This document shows, one piece after another, positions 38,301 to 50,300 of a stretch of 64,000 nt of DNA. The notes beneath the pieces are model-generated. The model saw only the letters and a program-made list of their open reading frames with translations, was not told the DNA's origin and made no database searches. The number at the start of each line of letters is the position of its first letter. Within the stretch, counting starts at the first letter, position 1. The DNA comes from Lineus longissimus (Eukaryota; Nemertea; Pilidiophora; Heteronemertea; Lineidae): NCBI RefSeq assembly GCF_910592395.1, contig NC_088309.1:3164501-3228500 (forward strand), in the 5' to 3' direction. A program made the position numbers and the translations under genes.

Positions 38301-41300
38301 AATCATCAAATTTGGGGATGCTAAACTGATCAGATTGCTTTTACTTGTACATGTAGTTTGTATACTCTACCTCCCTATCTGAATTTCTTTCAAAGTATTT
38401 TAATATTAGTCTAGTATAGCATCAAATTTATCTGGTCCTGGCTTGGTCATAGTTATAGTTAGACCGATAGTAATCGTGACTGTAGTGATTGAACTGATTG
38501 CATGCAGAAAAATGATTGCATGCAGATCTGTGATTCCAATTAGGCTACTTTCTCTTTCAGTTGTCCCTTGTTTTTGCTAGATTATGACATTCGAAATCGA
38601 AACAATTACCTTTTGAAAAACATTATTGGAGGAAGGGTATACTTGTTTAAAACACCCTGGTACCTCTCAATTTAAAAAACCACTTGAGGTCCTCCTCTTA
38701 GTCCTAGTACTTGCAACCGTTTCAGTAGAGAAATGGGTCTATTTCACCTGACAACATTCGTGGACTTTGAAAATGCCATTAGCTGGGAATCCGATTGTTT
38801 TTTTGTTTCCTTTCCATAATGTAATGTTTTTATCTCTGCAGAAACCTGTCCTTTCGACACAAAAAGAAGCCACATGACCTGAAGCTGACTGGGAGCTATG
38901 AGGCATTATTCAAGCGACGATTATCGGCCGAGGAGGGGCGTTCTGGTCATACGTCACCACTTCAATCACCTCTATACAAACATCATGACCAAGCTAACTT
39001 GTCCGATGACAAAGCTAGTAAGTTGGCCACTTATACCTTGCCAGACGGTACTAAAATTAGGAAATGGAGCACTTCTAATTTGCCCGATGAGACAAAAAGT
39101 AAGTTTTGCTCTCTTTGGATGTCACGCGTTGTACTATACTACCCAGTTTAGTTCATTGTACAGCATGGAGAATGGTAACCTACTAAAATCCTGCTTTGTC
39201 AGCTTTAGAAAGTCTGTGATCTAATTTGGATGAATTGCCTTGTTTAGAATACAGACCTGTTTGGTCTTGTTTGGAAAGGAAGATGAAAAATCTGATATGG
39301 ATGTGCACCTATGTCTGGAAGGCTTGTCTCTGACTGAGTTAATACATGTAGGTGTGGGACTTTCATCCAAATTGGTAACAGACTTTCTGATTCGGTTTCT
39401 GTTGTATGATAACTCCTCCTGGTAAGTGTTCATAGTAGTTTCTGTCAAGTCTTGTTCCAAATAACTGCATAGGCCCTATATTATGTACAAATATATTGTA
39501 AAAATGATTCGCATGGAAATAAGTTTGAAACTAAATCGAAAATAACTGTTGTTATCCTGCTTGACATGACTGTTGTAGAATGTCTAAATTGAATATTCTG
39601 ATATTCTGTGGATGATTTCTGAGTACTAACCCCTGCTTTCTGCTTGTGTTGTTCTTGGAAGTGTATCTTTCCAGTTCTATGCAGGACATTTAACCCAGTC
39701 GTGTGCCTGTTTGATGCAGACCTATTAGGGATCTAGAATGAACTGTGTGGATGCTGTAAGGATGATGATGAAGCACCACCCTGATTCTGAAGGGAATTAG
39801 AATTTGATTTGAGAATACGTTCAGCTGTTGTCACTGATTTGAGAAAATTACAAATTCAAAACTCATGATGCAACCCTTCTTGTTATTTCCATGATGATGT
39901 CAATTGATTCTACATGTTGTCTGCTCTTTTGCAGGTGGACTGTTGGTTCCAAAATCTCCTAAAACGCCTTGTAGCATGTCTCATTTCATCAATCATAGGT
40001 AAGTAGCTCTATTTAGAATGCTCTGAGGACAATTAACTTTGTTACATTGCATTTTAGGGGCTATCAAAAATTCCCACAGTCTTGTCGTACGGATTTGTTA
40101 TTCCGTAAAATAGTTCTGGGAATGACAACAGCCATCTGCTGTGTCTGTTGGCAGTCAGGCTCCACAGACTCAAAGTGATGATTTCATTAGTTTGAGTACT
40201 TTATGTGCTTAAAGTAACACTTGAAGTAATTATCATTGATGTCCATTTTAGCTGGATTGCTTAATGCGTTTCATGAGATAATCCCTCTGATTGGTTAATG
40301 CTGAATGAATGATTTTGTTTGCACTTCGAGATTAAATCTTCAAAGAGAATTTTGATCTGTTTAGATTTCAATTGGTTCGTTTAAGTAAACATGTGACCTT
40401 TCTGCTACGTATCATAAACAAGATCGTATCCAAATTTGCTCAATGTCTGTCCTTGTGATTGTATGTTCCTGCTGTAACTTTTTCATTTCCTCCATCCAGG
40501 CCTGTTCTGCATTAGTTCTGCCACCTTACCTTACCGTAGTTATAACAACATTGTTTTCCAGACGTCTGTACTAACTGGCACTTGTAGACAGGATTCAGTC
40601 TCACACATCAAACCATCAAAATTGCTGTTCTGCGATATTTGCAGTGAAATAGCATGCGCAATAACAGAGTCAGAGTGTAGGAAAATCTGTCAATTTTAAT
40701 GCCACTGTTGCCAGAAAAGAAATAAGTCAAGTCCATCTGCTCGTCATATTCTACATGGCTACATTTGGATGTGGCCACTGAAATTGTCGGAAAAAGTTGA
40801 GAATTTGCTGCACCAGCAACACCAGTTCATATGTCCATTCTTTAGAAAGCCCATGATCAGCATTTCTGATTACATCTAATTTCAGTTGGTGGTAAAACAT
40901 TACATTTCTGAAGATTTAAAAAAAAATCCCCTCAGTTGTGTGCCCATAGCGGGGAAAAGTACCAAAACTTTGATGTGTGATAGTGAATGCTAGCCTAACT
41001 TCAATTCTCTTATCTAACTTTCTCTTGCAAGGTTTACTAACTCCTATAAGATCACCACGTGTGACTACTGCCATAAACAGATGTTCTTGGGCTACAAATG
41101 CAAAGAATGCAAGTAAGGAATGCAGTCTTTACCTATTAACTCCGCCTGAATGTTGTTAATTCCTTTTCCTTATTTAACTCCACGCCCGTTCCTTGTTCCC
41201 CAGTTCATGTCACTTTCTTCTTTCATCTGTTATCTTGATGAGTATCATTCGATGATCTCAGTGTTATGGTTCTTCTTCAGTATGTAAGGTTATGGTTCGT

Positions 41301-44300
41301 CTTCATTCTTTCCTTGCCTAAACCTCTACTTTGGTCACTTAGACTGTTTGAAAGAAAGCATGTCATGTCATGTTCATATATCAATAGCTATAGAGCTCGA
41401 CTGAGGCTTATGCTAGTATCAATGGGGGCCAAGATGAACCATAACCTGAGGCTCAGTTATCTGCATGTAGTAATTCACTTTTAAGTCTCTTGTCTCTTTG
41501 ACATTTATCGGTCAAACTTCACTTCTGTTTGACCTTTGTAAACATTTGTAAACAGAGGGTAATCAAAGAAAGTTTCTGCAGGTTTGAATGAAAACATTTC
41601 TGAAATGAGAAAGAATGACCAATGCGTAGGCATGGCATCATGTTCCTGGTTGGCACTGAATGATAAAATAAAGTACTCCATTTGCTGCTTACATGTATAT
41701 GACTTCAAATTCTATGCTACCAATAGATTTAGGAAATCTTTCATCATCACTTGCATAATTTCATCAGTGGTACCATACATTTTGTCATAATTTCCACACA
41801 GACAATGTCCACCAACACCCTCGCCTATCATTTGTAGTGCTTCACCAAGAAACGTTGCCAGTGGTGCATGTCATGTAAAATAGGGGGAGGGGTGGGGGTG
41901 GGGGTGGGGGGGATTAGCCCCCCTGCTATTTCTAACTATTTCTAACTAAGCAATAGCAGGGGCTCTATCATTCCCCCAGCTTATCTTATCTTGAGCACAC
42001 TGGAAGCCATGCCTGTCGACTGAGGTAACTTCAAGAAATTTAGAAGAGTCTTATGATGTGACAAGGAGTAATTACCTTTTGAAAGGAATTTTCCTCAGGA
42101 GCCAGCTAACGTGGAAATGGGGCAAAAATGGATGCTATCATAGTTAGCTTTCTTTCACTGTCATCATTTTCATCCACATGATTCTAGTTGTGTCTGGTAT
42201 TGGACGTACCTTTCTGTATCATAGAAACGTTGATTAATATGAGGATTCACCATTGAGCCATAACTTTAAATTATTGGCAAAGAAACTCAGTGAGCTAGAA
42301 TAAGTTAAAATACCCAAAATTTGAGTCGTATCCCTTTGACAAGTGATATTCCTGCCATTTCGTTTCTGAATTGAAGATTTTGCATTGTTACGACTCTGCT
42401 AAAAAAAACTTGTCTTTTTTCTCACAAGTTGGTTAATTCCCAAATTGTGGTGATATTGCTTTATGTGCGTGCGTATCTCAAATACTTCTTGATTCTAAAA
42501 AACCCAAGAGAATCCTCAGTTCAGACTCAATGACGTGAATCTCAATGCGTTTCTTCATGCTTCTCATGACAAGCCATATATCACTAACATTCTGCATATT
42601 TCTGCCTCTTCTCTCTCTCTGCTGTTTAATTTGTCTTCTTGTTGCACCTTGTTGTAATGCTTCCCTCTCTTTCAGCTTATTCTCTCACAGAAGCTATGAG
42701 CAGGCATCAGCGCCAGCTGTTTTGTTTTCCATTCACTATCAATAGTATCCTGTAAGCCCAAATTAGCACAGTCTTTGTCTTTTTTCTGTCTGTAGATTTG
42801 AGACAAAACTTGTGTTTGGTTCCTGTGATTATTGTCACAAACACGTCTTTGAATTCCGTGGAAAAATGTGTAAATATTGCAAGTAAGTTGACTTGTTCTG
42901 TAGTCATCTGCATGGATAACCTAATACTTTACAACCTGTAGAATGGAATTATTTTTAACCCTTTGAGTGCCAAACCAGAGTCTTACGTTGTACATGATGA
43001 ATGTTACGTTAGAAACAGTGTACATTTGAGTGTTTTAGACTGAATGTTGACATTTCAAAAGATTAGTGGGTGTTCTATCTATTGTTATCAAAGAACTGCT
43101 ACCTCTTAATGAAGAGCAATTTCGATCATATGAAGATCAGTTCTGAATGCATATTTTATAGATTCTCCCTTCCCAGGCAAACCTAGTGGACTGTTCTACC
43201 CATACTCACCCCACTCGTATCAAACTTGTTCAGCATCAAAGGGTTAAATTTTTAATGCTTTTTAGAACAATGATTTTCAAAGCTTTTAGTTCTTGTGTTG
43301 TCTGCTTTATCAAAAACATTACCATTGTAGGTTAGCCCTAATCTCTTGCACAGTTGCAAAGAAACATGGATAACAAGATTGTTTCTTGTTATGTCCTGTT
43401 ACTATTACTAATATTGAAGAGACATCTCATCGTTGTACTAAAATCTAACTGCTTTTGTCGCTGTTAAATAGAAAAGAATAGTTTTGTTAAGTTGCCCAAT
43501 TTATAACCACTTGAAGATACAAAATAGAAATGCTCATAACATACATGTCTTTTCATTCCGTTGGTCCTTTCAGAGGTAACCATGTACTAACTATGACTTA
43601 TAGTTCTTGCTTAACATTACTTTATATTTGAGGTCTAGATCTTCAGTGCTTTATGTTCTTCCTTCTGTTTTCTTTCATTTTCTCCCCAGGCCCATCTCCT
43701 GCAGTATTTAAGGCTTGAGTGTTGTTCTTCTCTTTCCACCACGAGTGCAACTCTTCCATTTAGTATGTTGAGTTATTCTGTTGAATATTATCACTTAGAA
43801 ATAATGTGAGACCTCTCCATGCTACTTCAGTCTGAGCTGTAACTGTGTAGGAGAAATTATGTTGACCTTCTCCATCAGTGTGCTACTAATTATTTCATCT
43901 GAGATTTTGTTCCGTGTACTGGACATGCTAGACAAGGTGCCATTTGTTGACATGCAACTGCCAGGTGACAGTGCTTTTCAAATTCTGCTCACCTTGGCCT
44001 GGCAGTAAAAGGATTAAGCCGTGAAAAGACCACATTCACTTTCACACAGTTCCTAAGACAGAAGAACAAGACTTGTTTCAACTCACTTGTCGTGTGTTTC
44101 AAGATTAATATGTGATTGGGGAGGGGGGGATCTGCCTGGCGCCCCCTGCTTCAGCTTGACAGACCCCTGGGGCCCCTTGGTTCAGGAGGGTGGCCCAACA
44201 AGTTGGAAAACTCTGCATGAGGATAAGAATATCATTGTCTGGCAAACATAAGCAGCAGATTCTGGACGTGTTTGTGGCCCTAAGCGTACAAATTTGCTTG

Positions 44301-47300
44301 AAACTCATGTAAGAGTGATTCTTCTCCCGCAGGCTCTGTGTCTGTAATCAAAAGATGTGTTCTCCTAATCCCTCATTTTGTTTGCAGGTGCATTTCTTCC
44401 TTTTAAATTGCAGTTTTGTTTTCTTGCGCCTTTCCATGTTTTGCTCTTCCTAACAGCCATTAACATTACCATTCATACCCTTGTCATGACCATGTTCAGA
44501 TCGATGTTGACTTGATAAATATTGTGAACCCTCTTTGTTTTACATGCCTAAACAATCATGATAACATTAGGCTTCCTCAGTTAATTGAAAGTTCATTCGT
44601 TTTTGAAAGTTCTTCAGAATCTTGAATCTTCAGCAAACTTTGCTGTGATATAAAGAGGGTTACAGTGCCAGATGAAATCACCAAGTTGATTAGTAGTTGA
44701 TTGAATTGTGTCATTTCTAGTTTATGTGACTTATAAAATGCCTTTGGCACCTGCGAACAAGCAATATTTGTCACATGCAATATGTGTGCCACATCCCACT
44801 AATGAAAGTCCCTTCACAGTGTGCTCTAGGTCACCTACTGGTCATAGAATGTCTGTGCACCGAAAGCACACATTATTTTCAAGTGGACTTGAATATTTTC
44901 ATGACCATTTGTTGTTCACTGAATAGTTTAGTGATTGTTAACAGAATCTGTGCTTGCCCTCAAAAAAGGAGACTGTTTAAGTCTTAAACACATTTCATGT
45001 TTTGCAAGATAGAAAGTTAGATAAGAGTAGAAGTAATTACAAGGGATGATCGTAGTACAAGTAATGAAAGCCTTGATGATAGGAACCAGGGGGACAAGTG
45101 GAAGTAAATGACAGGGTTCTTCTATATGTAATAATTCAATGTCCTACCAATCTTTATTTGCCAGATTCAAGTGTCACAAGGACTGTGCCCCAAAGGTTGC
45201 TCCAGCGTGTGGCCTTCCTGATAAATATGTTGATGTCTTTCTGGACAGTTATCTTAGGGAAGGTGGGTAGTGTGTTTAGTTTATGGATAAAGTTTGAAAT
45301 ATGTGCATACGGTAGATCATTGTGGGTTTGATCAAATTTGAAACATGTCTATCTCTGGTATAAACATAACACAATGTTGCCATGGGCCAACTTCACCACT
45401 GGTCAGTCACTGCCTGGGATTTATGTTTGAACCCACAATCTCCCGGTTCATTCAGTTGCCCCATCTCGATAGCGCTATTAGCATTTCAATTCAAGGAGAG
45501 TCTACAACCAGTTCCCTTATGTAGAGGTTTTTGAATCCATTTGGTTCCAGTATGTCTTTCAAATGACACGTTACAAGTCAGTCTAGACCCAATATGTCTG
45601 ATTCCAACTGATATGTGATTCCAACTCTTGTCGTTCTTAATTTCCAAGTCATGTAATTATTTTCTTTATGTTTGTTTCAGGTTCTCCTAGTGCCAGTCGG
45701 AAGACATCCAATACCAATGCTCCCGGCAGTAACCTGAAGCCTGCACGTTCAGTGCCTGGTATCTCTGCATTCCCTGGAGAGTCAAGTTCAAATACGTCTT
45801 CATGTGATTCCTCCACCCCATCGTCGCCTGCATTGCTCGGACTTCATGACATTCATCAAAGTTCATCGCCTTCGCCAATTATTCATGTGACAAGTTTTAG
45901 ATTCCCTGGTAGGTGTTTACTTCTGTGTATAAAGTTATTTTTCAACATATTGTCTGCTTGGCTGAGATGCATAGCTCCTTGGAAACACCTGATGGTTTAT
46001 TCTGCAGTACGGTCCTGGTTTAGATATCTGGATGTCCTTGCCAGACTTCTGAGGTAATATTTGTGAATGAGACTTAATTGCTGATCATCAAACCTTGTCC
46101 TTTCCATTTCAGATGTAGCTAATGGTACAAATTTTAGTTATGGGACCCCTGATATAACACAAGTAGATGCTGACTTGCCCGATGATGAAGATAATGACAG
46201 AACGTAAGTCCCTGCTTCAATTAAACAATATGCCAACCATACAAAACAAATACAGTATCTTTGGTACTTTTTGGTCAAATTCTATGCATTTTTTTAAATT
46301 CTGATTTGTGATTGACAGTTTGCATGTAACTCTTACTAACTAGTAGCCATTGCAGGGCTGAAAATTTAGTGCAGTGGGACCATTTTAGTGAGCACTATGG
46401 TTGAAAGGATATTGCCTAGATTTGACAGATCCATTGCAAAGACTTTGTTTAAAAATGACGGCAGAGTGAAACTAGGGAAATTTCAGCCCTGCGTTGATAA
46501 CTTGTGTGAAGGGCTATCAGCATGTTTTTCTTTGGTTGTGCCAGACTATGTCTACTACATTAACTTGTCAGCATTCTGGACCCTTGTAATTATAGTGCAG
46601 GTCTCTGATCATGTACAGTCCTGTCTTGACCAGTTCAGTAGCGCCCTTCTCTGCTGGCAGTTCAGAAATGTCCATGTGCCTTGATTTTGACCTGTGTCAA
46701 TAGAGCCACGCTACAGAACTTTTCATGATGTCATATCTCTATGTCATGACATCAGATTTAAACACAGTGCGGCACCATCACCTGCTATTTGTGCTTCTGT
46801 TGGCAAAATCATCTTCCATTCATTGCTACTTTGCCAAGCCATGCCATGGCTACATGAGATCCCTTCAGTTTCAAATGTCTGTGGCTATTCACATCTTCTA
46901 GGCTCATTCGCATTTCTGAACTACTGGCATACCGTTATGTGAATATTGCCTCAACTCTCGCTTTGCGTCAGTTTGTAAACGTCTAGAATCAGTTTTGTCC
47001 TATTTTTTTTCACATGTTGTTTGATTCTGACGGTAGATCTGTGCCTAAGTATCTATGTTAACTCGGCCCCATGTCTTAGTGCTGTGTAATGCCAATGTGT
47101 TAGCAGAAGAAGTCCTCATTGGCTCACTGGTACGGTTTGTCTGTACCATAGCACAGTGTCTGTGTCGTTTTCCTGCCATTTCGAATAAAGGAACTGCTTA
47201 ACTCACGGGATAATCCCTTTAACATGCATTACCTCCTGTGTTTCAGCCTAGGTGATCTATGCATACAAGTTCCTGAAATCCAATGGCCAACAAAGAGTCC

Positions 47301-50300
47301 TAGGTGCCTAAGGTCTTGACGCATTACCGATATTCTTCCATCTTTAAACATTGTCTGTTTCATACTGTGCAAAGCAGGATCATCTATGTCTCTGCACACC
47401 GTCTGGTTACCCAAAGCTGCATGGCATGCTTCGCAGAGATATTTCAGATCTTGGGATGTATTGTTGAGAGGCAGCTCTTCAAAATTTTGAAACACCTTAG
47501 AAATTGACCAGGATTTGATATGAAGTGCTGGGGCGCCCCTTTCCTTGAATCCTTGATCTGCCTAAGTCATAAGATCAGAGACACCAGAACTGGAAATGTG
47601 TCCCTGGTTTACTTTAAAATTGGGTTGACCGTTATAGAGTTGATGAATACCAGTAATCAGACCAACTTCTTAGTCATCCAGTATCCTAACAACTTTTGAA
47701 CATCAGAAACACCAGTATGAACTTGAGATACAAATATCACTCAGTGAACTAGCTGCTTATTCACTGAAGAAACGCCAGTGTGAACTTGAGATGTTTCTTC
47801 CTCTTAACATCAGAAAAACTGGTCTTTAATGCTGCTACATCTATCTTGGTGGCTAATTTTGAACAGTCGACAACCAGTATGAGCTTGTGTGGCTGTCCTA
47901 CCCCTGTTGCATGAAGCCAGTGTCAATCCTCTCCCAACAGTATACCTATGTTGTAGTGTTTCAGCAAAGATGATACCAAAAGGTGCTGAACCCTGCCTTT
48001 TAACCCCAAAACTGTATTTCACTCTCCACTATTTGATGATTTAAACAATCAAAATGGCTACCGTGTTGGTCAATACAGCAGGAAAATAAAGAAAAAGTTG
48101 TCATCTTCTCGATTTTCTTTTCTATTGTCCTATTTGATCGTATATTTTTGCTGATGTATTTTCATCAAATGAAGAAGGACACAGCACGATTCATATCTTC
48201 TGAATGAAACACTATGACTATGTTGCTCTAATTGTGTTGTCCAATCCGTGTAATATCATGTGAAGTACATGTATTGTATGTATTTCTCTATGATATCATT
48301 TCAGTGGGATCCCTGGTCTTGTGATTTATCTCGAAGTTCAGTTGCTGCTTACCCTCCCTAGATTGCGTTGAGCAGGGTGGGAATTTTCATGTAATGCAAT
48401 GAAGTGAATCAAGTCTAACTTTTGTTAAAATGCCTCCTCCTGATACCCATTTATATTCTGCCCGGTTTGAATTCACAAGAAGTGACCATCAGTGTCATCA
48501 TTCTCAACTGATGCGCCCTGCTAAGCTGCTGCTATATGAAACAGACAATTTTCTATGTAGGTTTAGCCTAGTTTGATTTTGGCAGGGAATTTTGCTATAA
48601 ACCTTTTCTCTTTTCTTGTTTTCAACTCCTAGATTACTTTCGAACTCTTAGCTGTTTCTTTTGCAGGCCGTGGGTGTTGCGAAGGAGAAATAGTCAGAGT
48701 AATTGCTGGGCCACTTTTATTATTCATAGTTGGAGTTCCAAAGCGTATTGGAGATAAACATCCACAAGTGTATACGTTGATTCATCCTAGTACTGCCCTC
48801 TCTACAGAACGGTTGCTAATACTATACATTATTGAAGGCCTAGCAGTTACTGGGACAACTTCTCAAATTTGGATCTCGAGCTCATAAAGTTGTGTTTTAA
48901 TGATATGAAGTTCATTGAACATTCATGATATTACAGTTCTCTTTGTCAACAGCAGAATGTGGAATTGTTTTGAATTACACCCAACTGGGCTGGAAACACT
49001 CATTCATCATATTCATGGCAAATTCTTGTATTAACAGAAACAAGAAACTGTCTGCACCTGATACTTTGTTTCCATTGATTGACTTTCAAAAGTGTTGACA
49101 GTTCTTGTTCTGTTAATGTTACATCGGTGTTACATCATGGGTTTGGGGTAATGTGGTCCTGTTTGTGTGTGTCCTATATGTCTGTGAATCTGTAACTCCC
49201 AAACTATTCAGTGTCATTGAAGTGCAGTAATATTCCCATCTGCGGAATCCTATTGTTTCACATCCTTTGTTGTGACTTTGTGGATGACTGTGGGATATGC
49301 TAGCCCGGGATACAGGTATCCTTTGATGTGCTAGCCTGGTATCCAGGTACCCTTTTGTAACAAATAACAAGATGCTGTCCTTGTAGCATGAAACTAGACC
49401 ATGGGATTAGTTTTCTTTAGTTACTGTTTCTCAAGACCGTTCACAGCTAGACCATTTCATTGCACCTTGATTTCCCTGTGACATTCTACCCAAGTTCGCG
49501 AGGGTGTGCCCCGGACCATGCTTATTACAGTCGTGTGTTCAGCCCCACTGTTCTATTCTTTGTGTAAATAATCGTGTGTTTTAATCTTGTGTTCTTCTCT
49601 TGCAGAGATGTTGTAAATACGACAACTTCAAATGACAGTGATAAAACAATAGTAGATGTAAGTATCCTGCAGAAAGCACCATTTTATTCAACACTAAAAT
49701 AAATCAGTCCCTCGGACAGTTGAGCTACATGTATGTTTTAACTGAGAAAAATGTAGTATGAGCACACATAAGTTGAGTTGCTGTTTGTTGAGTGTTTGTT
49801 GAGTGTACTGGACTCAATGATCAACCAAAATATACCTTTTAGTCCTCAGTGAAGTGAACCTATAGGTGATCTGCAGTAGAGATCTATATGAGTGATCATG
49901 AACTAGTAACTTACCAATGTATTTTGATCTCCTTTCAGAGTGTTGGGTCTAATGGATCAGGTGATAAAGCTCCGCCGGAGAGACTCGATTCCATGGATAT
50001 ACCTGATGATGGGACATGTTCTTTTATCAGGGTCAATAGTGTAAGTAAAACTCTTTCCCTTACATACAAGTATAGGGCTGTAAAAGAGCAAAAAAAGCTC
50101 ATTTTCTTAGTGGTACTCGGCTTGCCCCTGTCCGTGACAATCTTGCATCCCATAAGCAATGCTGGGGGAATTCAAATGTGATCGAGGTGGAAACCATATA
50201 CTGTAGGGGTTCAGGTAAGCTAAGATAGAAAGAGGGGGCAGGTGGTCACGTCTTTGGACTTGGAAAGTGCTCAGATTGACATTATTTCAAGTGCCACATC

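Noticed and set aside
44332-44395. Third C1-like exon (LCVCNQKMC) in KSR
   Set aside because: The cysteine spacing is wrong, the exit phase does not match 45165, and the downstream donor is weak.
48667-48759. Possible KSR alternative terminal exon (good acceptor, 30 codons then stop, phase compatible) giving a kinase-less form
   Set aside because: The peptide has no recognisable motif, and a frame this short after one acceptor is expected by chance in large introns. Junction reads 46203->48667 would be needed.
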